Below, piece after piece: positions 26,385 through 34,982 of a stretch of 64,000 nt of DNA. Source of the DNA: Barnesiella propionica. GTDB lineage: Bacteria > Bacteroidota > Bacteroidia > Bacteroidales > Barnesiellaceae. Made by a program: the position numbers and the translations under genes. Within the stretch, counting starts at the first letter, position 1; the number at the start of each line of letters is the position of its first letter. The notes below the pieces were generated by a model that did not search any database, had not been told where the DNA came from, and was given only the letters and a program-made list of their open reading frames with translations. The stretch is taken from contig NZ_JAOQJK010000003.1 in assembly GCF_025567045.1 (NCBI RefSeq), forward strand, positions 310,001 to 374,000. Direction: 5' to 3'.

Positions 26385-28283
26385 ATGAGAAGATGGCGTA
26401 TAGAAGACTCTGCAGAGTTGTACAATATCAACGGTTGGGGTCTTAAATATTTCTCGATCAACGAGAATGGACATGTAGAAGTAACGCCGCGAGAAGGCAA
26501 CGCATCGGTCGATCTAAAAGAACTGATGGACGAATTGCAAGTCCGTGACGTTACGTCTCCGGTTTTGGTGCGTTTTCCCGATATACTGGATAACCGCATC
26601 GACAAAATATCCAAATGCTTCAAACAAGCAGCCGATGAATACGGATATACATCGAAGAATTTTATTATATATCCTATAAAAGTAAACCAAATGCGTCCCG
26701 TGGTCGAAGAGATCGTAAGCCACGGAAAAAAATACAACATCGGACTGGAAGCAGGTTCCAAACCCGAATTACATGCGGTACTGGCTATCAATATCGATAA
26801 CAACTCTCTCATCATCTGCAACGGATATAAAGACGAGAACTATATCGAACTGGCTTTGCTTGCGCAAAAGATGGGACGACGCATCTATCTGGTAGTGGAA
26901 AAACTGAATGAACTGCGTCTGATTGCCACGATCGCCAAGCGTCTTAAGATACGCCCCAATATAGGTATTCGCATCAAGCTCGCCAGTTCCGGCAGTGGAA
27001 AGTGGGAAGAATCGGGAGGCGACGCCAGCAAATTCGGATTGAATTCCAGCGAGCTGCTGGAAGCACTGGATTTTCTGGAAAAAAATAAAATGAACGACTG
27101 CCTCAAACTTATCCATTTCCATATCGGCAGTCAGATTACCAAAATACGCAGAATTAAAAATGCCTTGAAAGAAGCATCCCAATTCTACGTGCAATTGCAA
27201 CAAATGGGATTTAATGTAGAATTTGTCGATATAGGGGGAGGATTAGGTGTAGATTACGACGGGACCCGTTCTTCTTCCAGTGAAAGTAGTATGAATTATT
27301 CCATACAAGAATATGTCAACGACTCCGTTTCATCCTTGGTAGACGCCTGTGAAAAGAACAACCTTCCCCAGCCGAATATTATTACGGAATCCGGTCGTTC
27401 CCTTACGGCACACCATTCCGTACTTATATTCGAAGTTCTGGAAACGACATCTTTGCCTATTTGGGACGAGACTTCCGAAGTACACGAGGACGACCACGAA
27501 CTTACCCGCGAACTTTATGACATTTGGAATAATATAAACCAGCCCCGGCTACTGGAAAGCTGGCACGATGCCCTGCAAATACGGGAAGAAGCTCTCGACT
27601 TGTTCGGGTTAGGGCTGCTTGACCTCCGCACAAGAGCTCAAATTGAACGTCTGTTCTGGTCGGTAGCCCGGGAGGTAAATGATATCGCCGCTGAAATGAA
27701 ACATGCACCGGAAGAGTTACGTAAGATTGCCAAACTGCTCCCGGACAAATACTTCTGTAATTTCTCACTTTTCCAGTCTTTACCCGACTCATGGGCTATA
27801 GACCAGATATTTCCGATCATGCCTATCAGCCATCTGGAAGACCGTCCCGACCGGACAGCAACCATACAGGACATTACCTGTGATTCCGACGGAAAAATCA
27901 ATAATTTCATTTCATCCCACGGGGCCAACTCCCATCTTCCCATGCACTCACTGAACAACCGGGAGCCTTATTATGTAGGAGTATTCCTCGTAGGAGCTTA
28001 TCAGGAAATTCTAGGAGACATGCACAATCTATTCGGTGATACTAATGCCGTACACGTAAGCGTATATAAAGACCATTACGAAATAGACCAGATTATTGAC
28101 GGAGAAACGGTTGCCGAAGTGCTGGACTACGTACAGTTCACCCCCAAGAAGCTGGTAAGGAGCGTTGAAACCTGGGTAACATCATCTATGAAAGCCGGGA
28201 TCATTACCCCCGAAGAAGGAAGGGAATTCCTGTCAAATTACCGTTCAGGACTTTACGGGTATACCTATCTGGAAAAAGATTGA
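26385..28283 (+). CDS. speA: Biosynthetic arginine decarboxylase
   Basis: The 632-residue product is a PLP-dependent (alanine-racemase-fold) enzyme that converts arginine to agmatine, the first step of the agmatine route to putrescine and spermidine. The PLP lysine is K99 in IIYPIKVNQ. Other family points are [32 protein letters not shown] and the conserved C-terminal [11 protein letters not shown] region. Length matches the SpeA family (about 630-660). It has its own promoter, and its 3' end is followed by a long hairpin before truA. Confidence 0.95.
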   Translation: MRRWRIEDSAELYNINGWGLKYFSINENGHVEVTPREGNASVDLKELMDELQVRDVTSPVLVRFPDILDNRIDKISKCFKQAADEYGYTSKNFIIYPIKVNQMRPVVEEIVSHGKKYNIGLEAGSKPELHAVLAINIDNNSLIICNGYKDENYIELALLAQKMGRRIYLVVEKLNELRLIATIAKRLKIRPNIGIRIKLASSGSGKWEESGGDASKFGLNSSELLEALDFLEKNKMNDCLKLIHFHIGSQITKIRRIKNALKEASQFYVQLQQMGFNVEFVDIGGGLGVDYDGTRSSSSESSMNYSIQEYVNDSVSSLVDACEKNNLPQPNIITESGRSLTAHHSVLIFEVLETTSLPIWDETSEVHEDDHELTRELYDIWNNINQPRLLESWHDALQIREEALDLFGLGLLDLRTRAQIERLFWSVAREVNDIAAEMKHAPEELRKIAKLLPDKYFCNFSLFQSLPDSWAIDQIFPIMPISHLEDRPDRTATIQDITCDSDGKINNFISSHGANSHLPMHSLNNREPYYVGVFLVGAYQEILGDMHNLFGDTNAVHVSVYKDHYEIDQIIDGETVAEVLDYVQFTPKKLVRSVETWVTSSMKAGIITPEEGREFLSNYRSGLYGYTYLEKD

Positions 28284-28299
28284 TTGAATATTATAAGTT

Positions 28300-28333
28300 G
28301 CTTCGTACCGGAATATCGATTCTGGTACGAAGC
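28300..28333. terminator. Hairpin between speA and truA
   Basis: GCTTCGTACC and GGTACGAAGC form a perfect 10-bp stem, extended inward through one wobble pair and GAAT/ATTC to an ATCG loop. No T-run follows, so it may be a 3'-end stabiliser, a processing site or a weak terminator. It ends 22 bp before the truA start. Confidence 0.6.
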
Positions 28334-28354
28334 ATCAAAATCATATACAAGCTT

Positions 28355-29104
28355 ATGCGCTACTTCATATATCTATCATACGACGGAGCCGGATATCACG
28401 GATGGCAGATACAGCCTAACGCCGTATCGGTACAAGAACGTATGGAGAAAGCTCTTTTCACTTTACTGCGAAAACCGGTACCTGTAACCGGAGCAGGAAG
28501 AACCGACACTGGTGTAAACGCACGTTTAATGGTAGCCCATTTCGATATAGACGAACCTATAAGCGACACAATCATTATTGCAGACCGGCTGAACCGTATA
28601 TTGCCGAAGGATATAGCCATATCACGGATCGTACCAGTTCGTCCTGATGCCCATAGCCGCTTCGACGCTATCTCCCGCACATATAAATATTATGTCATTG
28701 GGCACAAGTCCCCGTTTACCGAAGCGTATGCCTGGAGATACAAAGGTATTCTCGACTTTGATAAAATGAACGAAGCAGCCAGGTGCCTGTTCCTATACAC
28801 AGACTTTACCAGTTTCAGCAAACTTCATACGGACGTTAAAACCAACAATTGCCGCATTATGGAAGCACATTGGGATGCCGAAGGAGAAGGACATGTATTT
28901 ACGATTCGTGCCGACCGTTTTTTACGGAACATGGTACGCGCGATAGTGGGAACATTGATCGAAGTTGGTAAAGGAAAACTTTCCATTGAAGCTTTCTGTA
29001 AAATAATAGAAAAGAAAGACCGTTGTTCTGCAGGAACTTCAGTTCCCGGAAATGCACTTTTCCTGCACGATATAGAATATCCGCGAGAAATATTCTTTGA
29101 ATAG
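28355..29104 (+). CDS. truA: tRNA pseudouridine(38-40) synthase TruA
   Basis: The 249-residue product modifies uridines 38-40 in the anticodon arm of tRNAs. The start is the ATG at 28355 ([20 protein letters not shown]), where the family begins; the frame is open further upstream, through the hairpin to the end of speA, but that is unlikely to be translated. The catalytic aspartate is in [10 protein letters not shown]. Also visible are [13 protein letters not shown] and [20 protein letters not shown]. Length is typical. It is the last chromosomal gene before the mobile island. Confidence 0.95.
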   Translation: MRYFIYLSYDGAGYHGWQIQPNAVSVQERMEKALFTLLRKPVPVTGAGRTDTGVNARLMVAHFDIDEPISDTIIIADRLNRILPKDIAISRIVPVRPDAHSRFDAISRTYKYYVIGHKSPFTEAYAWRYKGILDFDKMNEAARCLFLYTDFTSFSKLHTDVKTNNCRIMEAHWDAEGEGHVFTIRADRFLRNMVRAIVGTLIEVGKGKLSIEAFCKIIEKKDRCSAGTSVPGNALFLHDIEYPREIFFE

Positions 29105-29835
29105 ATATGCTATTCCCGTTTCCTAAAACAACTCTTCATACCGATTAAAATGCTAACTTTGGAATAATCTAATAATCCACTGAGATTAAATTAGTTGTGC
29201 GGATTGTTAAAAAAACGAGGTAATGAGTTGTCAACCATTCTGATTTCTACATACTTACATAAATTGCGTGATGTATAACTCATCTGAACACAAAGGTATA
29301 ACTTTTTTCTGAACGAGCAAAAATCCATCAATGTTTTCATTACCTCATTAGGATTATTTAGGTTGCAATTCTCCGAATGGGTATTGTTCCAGATTGCATC
29401 AGTCCCTCGTTTCCTATGCTCGTCTGCGAAGGTAGTACAGACCTTCATTGAAAGTTGAAAGGTCAAGCGGCAAGCCGTTTCGGGCAGAAACTTCCTTCTG
29501 CGAAGAGTATTCAACCCGAAAACCTTTTCCCTTTCAGGTCTGTACTCAACAATGCAGACGGCAACGGAAACCAGCGACTGACGGAAAAGAGAAAAACCGA
29601 AAAAGAAACAGCATATAGACAGGTTTAGATTGGATAACCTGTTTATATGCTGTTTCTCTTTTCTATTATGGGAGGGATATTTTTAGAAGGATAATGTAAA
29701 TGGGCAGACGGTAAACTGCGCTCCATACAGAAAAAAGATTTGGTTTATCCGCCACCTTTCATTCGGCTTGCATCCCTATATCCCTGCTGCAACACCTCTG
29801 GCATTACACGCCGCATCAGCAGCAAGCAACGCAGA
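29105..29835. mobile_element. Left, gene-less part of the mobile island
   Basis: No credible protein gene is visible in this stretch. It contains TAACTTTG (29154-29161), a promoter-like element just past truA. GAGGTAATG (29217-29225) is repeated inverted as CATTACCTC (29338-29346). A long terminator-like hairpin lies at 29604-29657. Composition and wording change from the chromosomal style to that of Bacteroides mobilizable elements somewhere between 29,160 and 29,400; I cannot place the exact junction. Confidence 0.5.
29604..29657 (+). terminator. Long hairpin in the left part of the island
   Basis: A 20-bp stem (AAACAGCATATAGACAGGTT against AACCTGTTTATATGCTGTTT, one G-T pair) around a 10-base loop is followed by CTCTTTTCT. 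It would stop transcription entering the mobilization genes from the left. Confidence 0.65.
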
Positions 29836-30047
29836 ATGTCTTTGGAAGAGTATCGCAATACCTTCCTGCAAGTTCCAAAAATTGATGACCGAAAACCCGT
29901 CTTTGTCAGTTGCGATGTAAGGGATAAGCTGGATGAATTTGTCCGCAAGCTCGGAGGACGGAAGATGAGTGTGTCAGGGCTAATTGAGAACATCGCCAGC
30001 ACCTTGAAATCTATGCCGATGACTTCGAGCAGTGGCGAAAACTCTGA
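29836..30047 (+). pseudogene. DUF3408 conjugative-element protein, frameshifted and 5'-truncated
   Basis: From the ATG at 29836 the frame reads MSLEEYRNTFLQVPKIDDRK, then PVFVSCDVRDKLDEFVRKLG and GRKMSVSGLIENIA, the conserved core of the DUF3408 proteins of Bacteroides conjugative and mobilizable elements. After GCCAG at about 29999 one base appears to be missing. The original frame then continues as HLEIYADDFEQWRKL and stops at 30045-30047, while the current frame runs into unrelated residues to 30057. The N-terminal part of the family also seems lost. The gene is probably non-functional. Confidence 0.7.
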
Positions 30048-30148
30048 AACCATGTAAGCAAAGTATGAAAACAATGTTTACTAACAATCAGGCAAAAATC
30101 ACTCCCCAACCACCAAATGCGGAGGGATGGTAGAAACAGCTATCTCAC

Positions 30149-30237
30149 AGTGTAGCGAGGTTATCTTTCGGGCATCCCGAAAACCTCGCTACACTCCCGA
30201 AGAGTGGAGGCAATCTGCTCCCGATGGTCGCAGATTG
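30149..30237. other. Probable origin of transfer (oriT) region
   Basis: Two inverted repeats lie directly upstream of mobC. AGTGTAGCGAGGTT (30149-30162) pairs with AACCTCGCTACACT (30182-30195), with TTTCGGG/CCCGAAA able to pair inside the loop. CAATCTGC (30211-30218) pairs with GCAGATTG (30230-30237). A structured, gene-less stretch just before mobC and the relaxase gene is the usual place for oriT in small Bacteroides mobilizable elements. The nick site cannot be assigned. Confidence 0.55.
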
Positions 30238-30285
30238 TAGAGGGACAGAAAGCAAAAAGAAAAATCATTATCAAGAGCAAACAAC

Positions 30286-30660
30286 ATGGATGATAAAAGA
30301 AAAATCAAGGCGAGAGGCAGACCGAAAGCAAGCAGCCTCCGCAAACTGACGAAGTCGGTAACGATGAAATTCTCCAAGCCCGACTATGAGCAACTTCTCC
30401 GCAGAAGCAGGCAAGCCAACAGAACACTTGCCGAGTACATAAGGAATTCCGCATTTGAAGCCCAAGTCGTAGCCAAGCATTCAACGGAGGAAGCCACCAC
30501 CATGCGTAACCTTGTGGGAATGGCGAACAACCTGAATCAGCTTACCAAACTGTCGCATCAAATGGGATTCTATAGAACGAAGAATGTCATTATGGAACTG
30601 CTTGAGAAACTCAAGTCCATAATGAATGACTATAAAACTAAAGAAAGGAGGGCAAGATGA
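30286..30660 (+). CDS. mobC: Mobilization accessory protein MobC
   Basis: The 124-residue product resembles the MobC relaxosome proteins that bind oriT and help the relaxase. A basic start (KRKIKARGRPKASSLRKL) leads into a ribbon-helix-helix-like segment (SVTMKFSKPDYEQLLRRSRQ), then ANRTLAEYIRNSAFE and the conserved MANNLNQLTKLSHQMGF. It looks intact, unlike the genes around it. Its stop overlaps the relaxase start by 4 bp (ATGA). With the relaxase destroyed it can hardly support transfer unless a relaxase is supplied in trans. Confidence 0.85.
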   Translation: MDDKRKIKARGRPKASSLRKLTKSVTMKFSKPDYEQLLRRSRQANRTLAEYIRNSAFEAQVVAKHSTEEATTMRNLVGMANNLNQLTKLSHQMGFYRTKNVIMELLEKLKSIMNDYKTKERRAR

Positions 30661-30962
30661 TAGGCAAGATTAAGAAGGGGCAGACTTTCGGCGGTTGCAT
30701 ACGCTATGTAATGGGTAAGGGCAATGCTCAATTAAGTTGGAATAAGCCAGAAATGGAGCCGAAATTTGAGCCTAAAAAGCCAAGACAAAAGCAAGCGGAA
30801 TCTCAAATTCAGTCCTATAAACCGTCAGGCAACGACCTAATTGAAGAAGGTTTGGGCTTGTTCACTCCGTCTGAGAGCAATCCGCAGGAAGAGCAGATTC
30901 CTTATGATGAGCTTCTCCGCAGACAGATGAAGAAAAAGAAACGCAAAGGCAGAGGATTATAA
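30657..30962 (+). pseudogene. Relaxase remnant with a large internal deletion
   Basis: The 101-residue frame joins the first about 25 residues of a Bacteroides MobB-type relaxase (MIGKIKKGQTFGGCIRYVMG) directly to a Lys/Pro-rich relaxase C-terminus (LLRRQMKKKKRKGRGL). Relaxases of this family are usually several hundred residues long. The catalytic centre, including the three-His metal motif, should lie in the missing middle. The deletion left the frame open, so a short peptide may still be made, but it cannot nick DNA. Confidence 0.75.
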
Positions 30963-31014
30963 CCCTGCCTACAACAGATTTTGAAATGTATAACAATTTA
31001 AAATATTCAATTAT

Positions 31015-31862
31015 ATGAAAAATGACGATTTCATGGAAAGCATCTTCGGATGCTTGAAGAGAATCGAGGACAAGGTAAACGGACTCTCCACCCCTCAAAT
31101 GGTAAACGGAACTACCGAAGTAGATAACAGTGCAAATGAAGCAGCTTTGCAGGAGGTAAGACAGGATTTGAACAGCGTTAAAACAGCGTTCAATCGTGTT
31201 TATGAGGGTCTTGCGGCAGTTAAGTTTGATACAGCAAAATTGTTGGAAAGAAACTCTATGTCGGGCAAGTTTATGGAAGCCCTGTCCATCTTGAAAAGTG
31301 AACAGCAGGAAAATTATAAGAGACAGAGTGAGTTGCTGGAGCAATTTGCCAACGCAGAGACAGATACGATGCAGAAAATATCGGAGATGATGGAATCACT
31401 TTCCACTTCTGTAAGGAACAGAATGAGCAATCCCGATATTGTTAATCATAAGTATAGTTTCAGCATTGAATCTCCTTACATGTTTGAAGGCTTTCGTGGA
31501 ATATTTGCCCTTATTGTTGTTCTGGCTGTAGCATTATATATTGCCAAACAGCCCGATTATGACCGCATAGACAACGATTTGAAATACCGCTACATCAAAA
31601 TGAAAGGCGAAGCATCGCCAAAATAGATTAGAGAGCTTGAAACCTCTTTGAACTGAATCGTGACAATGTCAAGATTAAGCAGATGGGTGAGAATGTAGAA
31701 GCATACGAAGATGCAGTTCAGAAGCAAGCAGCCCTTGCAGAGCAGGCACGTCTGAAAGAACAGGCTGCAAAGGAGTTGGACAACAAGGCGAAGTCCATAA
31801 AGGGCAAGCCCATTCAAACGGACAAACCAAAAGAAGTGAGCCTATGGCAAGTATCAAAGTAA
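31015..31862 (+). pseudogene. Mobilizable-element membrane protein, broken by a stop and a frameshift
   Basis: An open frame of 203 residues (31015-31626) has a coiled-coil-like N-terminal half and one membrane helix (GIFALIVVLAVALYIAKQ). It stops at TAG after GEASPK. Beyond the stop the same protein continues: IRELET in frame, then, after one missing base near 31648, LFELNRDNVKIKQMGENVEA and QAALAEQARLKEQAAKELDN to a stop at 31860-31862, overlapping the recombinase start. I infer a gene of about 280 codons interrupted by one nonsense change and one single-base deletion. The 203-residue part could still be produced. Function of the family is unknown to me. Confidence 0.7.
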
Positions 31863-33043
31863 AATTTAGACCTTTTACAACCGCAGGCAAGGAAGGTGTA
31901 ATCTATTATCAAATCATACAGAATCATGTAATCCGTCAGTTAAAGACGGATTACCGAATCTTTGAGGATGAATGGAACGTGAAAAATGGAATTGTTATTG
32001 TTTTGCCTAACAACAGAAATAACTATCTACAATCTATCACAGAACGTATTGAATGGGATATAAAGCGTTTGGAATCAATTATATCTCAATTGGAGAATAA
32101 GCGAATCAAGTATTCGGCTGATGATATTGTTTCCTCTTTTCAGAATCAAGCACACGAGCAATCCCTATTCAATTTCATGCGTGGAATTATAGCCCAGTTA
32201 AAGCAGATGGGCAAACATCGCACATCCGAAACTTATCGGGCTACGCTCAAAAGTTTCATGCAGTTCCGAGAGGATAAAGACCTTTTGTTGGATGAAATCA
32301 ATTCAGAAATGATGTTGATGTACGAGGCTTATTTACGGAACAAAGGAATCACAAAGAATAGTAGCTCATTCTATATGCGGATATTGAGAGCCGTATATAA
32401 TAGAGCCGTTGAAAAGGAACTGACAAAACAAAAGTTTCCGTTCAAACATGTATATACAGGGATTGACAAGACTGTAAAGAGAGCAGTATCGTTAAAGGTT
32501 GTCAAAAGGATTAAAGAAATTGATTTGTCGCTTAATCAATCAGCCGACTTTGCAAGAGATATGTTTCTCTTTTCTTTCTACACTCGTGGAATGTCGTTCA
32601 TTGATATGGCATACTTGAAAAAGAAAGACCTTACAAACGGCATACTCATATACCGTCGCCGAAAGACAGGACAGCAACTTTTCATCAAGTGGGAGAAATG
32701 TATGCAGGAAATTGTAGATAAGTATGATACAATGGGTAATATCTATCTGCTTCCAATTATAAAAACCCCCAATGTGAATGAAAGAAAGCAGTATGAAAAT
32801 ACTCTTCGTTTGGTTAATAATAAGCTGAAATTTATAGCAGATATTATTCACTTGCAGATACCATTATCAACCTATGTGGCTCGACATACATGGGCAAGTA
32901 TAGCCAAAAGCATGAACATTCCTATTTCGGTTATCAGTGAGGGAATGGGACATGATTCAGAAACAACAACTCAGATTTATTTATCTTCTTTGGATACTTC
33001 TGCTATTGATAAAGCAAATGAGTTGATATTAAAAGGGCTATAG
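31844..33043 (+). CDS. Tyrosine recombinase (integrase/invertase family)
   Basis: The 399-residue product has an N-terminal arm-type domain (KVKFRPFTTAGKEGVIYYQI), a SAM-like core-binding domain (about 110-210), and a catalytic domain. Catalytic positions can be matched to the first Arg in YTRGMSFIDM, the Lys in YRRRKTGQQ, the second Arg in TYVARHTWAS, the His in GMGHDS, and the Tyr nucleophile in QIYLSS. The usual HxxR is YVAR here, as I recall for Bacteroidetes members. It is intact. It ends 23 bp before a pair of perfect 19-bp inverted repeats, so it may be the enzyme that flips them; alternatively it is the integrase of the decayed mobile element. Confidence 0.92.
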   Translation: MASIKVKFRPFTTAGKEGVIYYQIIQNHVIRQLKTDYRIFEDEWNVKNGIVIVLPNNRNNYLQSITERIEWDIKRLESIISQLENKRIKYSADDIVSSFQNQAHEQSLFNFMRGIIAQLKQMGKHRTSETYRATLKSFMQFREDKDLLLDEINSEMMLMYEAYLRNKGITKNSSSFYMRILRAVYNRAVEKELTKQKFPFKHVYTGIDKTVKRAVSLKVVKRIKEIDLSLNQSADFARDMFLFSFYTRGMSFIDMAYLKKKDLTNGILIYRRRKTGQQLFIKWEKCMQEIVDKYDTMGNIYLLPIIKTPNVNERKQYENTLRLVNNKLKFIADIIHLQIPLSTYVARHTWASIAKSMNIPISVISEGMGHDSETTTQIYLSSLDTSAIDKANELILKGL

Positions 33044-33066
33044 AAAATGTTTAGCGACTATAGCTA

Positions 33067-33256
33067 TCTCTTTGTAAGAGACGGACTTACAAAAGCAAAA
33101 TTATGAAAAATATTTCATTACAAAGAATATTTGGCAAAAAAAACTTTTGTATAGTCTGAAAATAATTTGAGAATGTTTACTTAATCCCCTATTTGCAACA
33201 TCTAAATTCTTGATTATAAACAAACTTTTGAGAATAATCCGTCTCTTACAAAGAGA
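33067..33256. promoter_or_regulatory. Candidate invertible promoter segment (19-bp inverted repeats around 152 bp)
   Basis: The left repeat, TCTCTTTGTAAGAGACGGA (33067-33085), is exactly matched in reverse complement at 33238-33256. Each repeat is itself a dyad (TCTCTT, 3-base centre, AAGAGA), the form of a tyrosine-recombinase core site. On the minus strand the enclosed DNA carries TTTG (33124-33121), a 17-base spacer and TAATTTTG (33103-33096), a full Bacteroidetes promoter pointing away from the downstream peptide gene. Flipping would put TAATTTTG at 33220-33227 on the plus strand, about 90 bp before the peptide start. No comparable plus-strand promoter is seen in the present orientation. 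Confidence 0.7.
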
Positions 33257-33319
33257 CAGATAGGAGATACCCGAAAATCCTATAAACAGAGTAGGGCTTA
33301 ATCTATTCAATATTTTATT

Positions 33320-33454
33320 ATGGAAGATTTATTTTCGTGTAAAATGGTTGGAAAGGGAATTTATGAAACCCTCGAAGAACAGTATGATGTTTACACCGTT
33401 GATGATGATTGGTCACGGAAACATGATGCAAGTCCAAAAATCATCAATGATTAA
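33320..33454 (+). CDS. Candidate RiPP precursor peptide (44 residues)
   Basis: This short gene encodes 44 residues beginning MEDLFSCKMVGKGIYETLEE, followed by QYDVYTVDDDWSRKHDASPK and the end IIND. It lies between the invertible segment and the radical SAM maturase gene on the same strand, and is followed by a hairpin with a T-run. That is the usual layout when a precursor must be made in excess of its modifying enzyme. The C-terminal half is rich in aromatic, Asp, Arg and Lys residues; the WSR triplet is the kind of aromatic-x-x unit that cyclophane-forming SPASM enzymes modify. No GG-type cleavage site is obvious. Assignment rests on position, size and partners, not on homology. Confidence 0.6.
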   Translation: MEDLFSCKMVGKGIYETLEEQYDVYTVDDDWSRKHDASPKIIND

Positions 33455-33464
33455 GGTATCAGAA

Positions 33465-33495
33465 AGGCTGTCTTGAATTTGAGGCAGCCTCTTTT
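33465..33495 (+). terminator. Attenuating terminator after the precursor peptide gene
   Basis: AGGCTGTCT and AGGCAGCCT form a 9-bp stem (one T-G pair) around TGAATTTG, followed by CTTTT. Placed between the peptide and maturase genes, it should give many peptide transcripts and fewer full-length ones. Confidence 0.7.
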
Positions 33496-33542
33496 AAGTA
33501 CATTGATTTTAGATTTATAACTATATTATCAGATATTAAAGA

Positions 33543-34979
33543 ATGGAAGATTTTTCAACTTTGCTTAGAAACGACACCTTGATTCAATCTAATCCGTATA
33601 GAATAATAACATATAATAATAAAAATATAATTGTTATACCTAATAGTGGAGCATGGATTATAGGAGGGCACATAGTATTATCGCTTCTTGATAAATGTAA
33701 AATTCCTATTCCATATATGGATATAAAAAATATTTTTCCTAATGCTAATATTCAAGATATTATAGAAACTTTGTATTATTCTGGAATTATTCTTCTAGAT
33801 GATAAATGTAGTACAGATCAAATTGTAGCTGAAGAAAAATATAAATCTTTAGAGGTTGCACCGCGACTTTTAGTCTTAAAATATACAAATCATTGTAATT
33901 TAAGATGTTCTTATTGTTATGCATATAAGGAAGAAACATTCAATGATAATCTTAACTATAAAGATATAGAAACTGCTGTAAAACTGATATCTGACTCTTA
34001 TGGGAAAAATATAACTGTTGTATTTCATGGGGGAGAGCCACTTTTACGTTTTAAGGACATGAAACACGATGTAATATCATTGTTGGATAAATTCCCAGAT
34101 ATTCAATTTAGTATACAGACAAACGGAACTTTAATGAATGATGAAATATCTGTATTCTTGAAAAAACACAAAATTAGTATAGGTGTCAGTATAGATGGTA
34201 TTGATGAGATAAGTAATAGCCTTAGATGTTTTACTGGAGGATTGACTTCATGTAATAAAACATTAGACGGGATTAAATGCCTTTTTAAACATAATAATCA
34301 ACCAAGTGCAAGTATTGTAATGACAAAGAAAAATAAGGATGATATCCTAATTACGATGCAGAGATTATTCGAAATAGGGATACGCCACTTTGTCGTACTC
34401 GATTATTTTCCAGCGGGTAGAGGGAAAGAGGGGAAAGACCATCTTGCATTAAACTTAGAAGAAAATATTGCGGTTAGGAGAGATATATTATTATTCATTA
34501 ATGATCATAATGCGAAACAAACTGATAGTAAGAATTTAATAACAGAAAGGAGGTCTATTCAACTGATGAAGAAGATTGTATATTGGCGAAGCCTATATAT
34601 GTGTTCAGAATCTCCATGTGGTGCAGGTAGAAGAATGTTGGCTTTAGGAGCAGATGGGAATTTGTATCCTTGCGATGAATTTATCTCTAACGATAAAGAA
34701 TTTGTAATTGATCATGTTTCTAATATCACGAATCTAGCAGATAGTTTAAAAAATAGTAAAGTAGTACAAAAGTGTTACGCTCATAGAATTGAGAATATAT
34801 CAAAATGCTCTAAATGTGTTTGGAGAAATATATGTGAATTCCATTGCGCTGGCAACTCATTTTATTTCAATGGCTCGTTGAATCAGCCATCTTCACTTTG
34901 TGAATATTTTCATAGAATGATTCCAATGACAATGGAGCTATTGTATGAAGAAAGAATAAATCCCAAAAATATTTTATAA
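33543..34979 (+). CDS. Radical SAM/SPASM peptide maturase
   Basis: The 478-residue product has three recognisable parts. Residues about 18-88 resemble a PqqD-like RiPP recognition element (IIVIPNSGAWIIGGHIVLSL, then an Ile/Asp-rich helix region). The radical SAM core has CNLRCSYC with cysteines at 118, 122 and 125, then the GGEPLLR motif and IQTNGTLM. The SPASM domain follows with CGAGRRMLALGADGNLYPC and CSKCVWRNICEFHC, binding auxiliary Fe-S clusters. Such enzymes install carbon-carbon or thioether links in a peptide using SAM. It is A+T-rich compared with the chromosome, suggesting transfer. It starts 88 bp after the candidate precursor and is followed by an exporter. Confidence 0.88.
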   Translation: MEDFSTLLRNDTLIQSNPYRIITYNNKNIIVIPNSGAWIIGGHIVLSLLDKCKIPIPYMDIKNIFPNANIQDIIETLYYSGIILLDDKCSTDQIVAEEKYKSLEVAPRLLVLKYTNHCNLRCSYCYAYKEETFNDNLNYKDIETAVKLISDSYGKNITVVFHGGEPLLRFKDMKHDVISLLDKFPDIQFSIQTNGTLMNDEISVFLKKHKISIGVSIDGIDEISNSLRCFTGGLTSCNKTLDGIKCLFKHNNQPSASIVMTKKNKDDILITMQRLFEIGIRHFVVLDYFPAGRGKEGKDHLALNLEENIAVRRDILLFINDHNAKQTDSKNLITERRSIQLMKKIVYWRSLYMCSESPCGAGRRMLALGADGNLYPCDEFISNDKEFVIDHVSNITNLADSLKNSKVVQKCYAHRIENISKCSKCVWRNICEFHCAGNSFYFNGSLNQPSSLCEYFHRMIPMTMELLYEERINPKNIL

Positions 34980-34982
34980 CAA

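Noticed and set aside
29191..29514. 107-codon minus-strand frame at the left of the island
   Set aside because: No signal, domain or start context; probably non-coding mobile-element DNA. I keep a small doubt because its C-terminal wording seems familiar from other elements.
31844..33043. Tyrosine recombinase as simply the island's integrase
   Set aside because: Not excluded, but the perfect repeat pair directly downstream and the presence of a second, dead integrase at the right edge make a local inversion role more likely.
33101..33310. 69-codon minus-strand frame overlapping the invertible segment
   Set aside because: It would span one inverted repeat and be disrupted by inversion; composition is that of random A+T-rich DNA. 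The plus-strand 44-residue peptide has better context.
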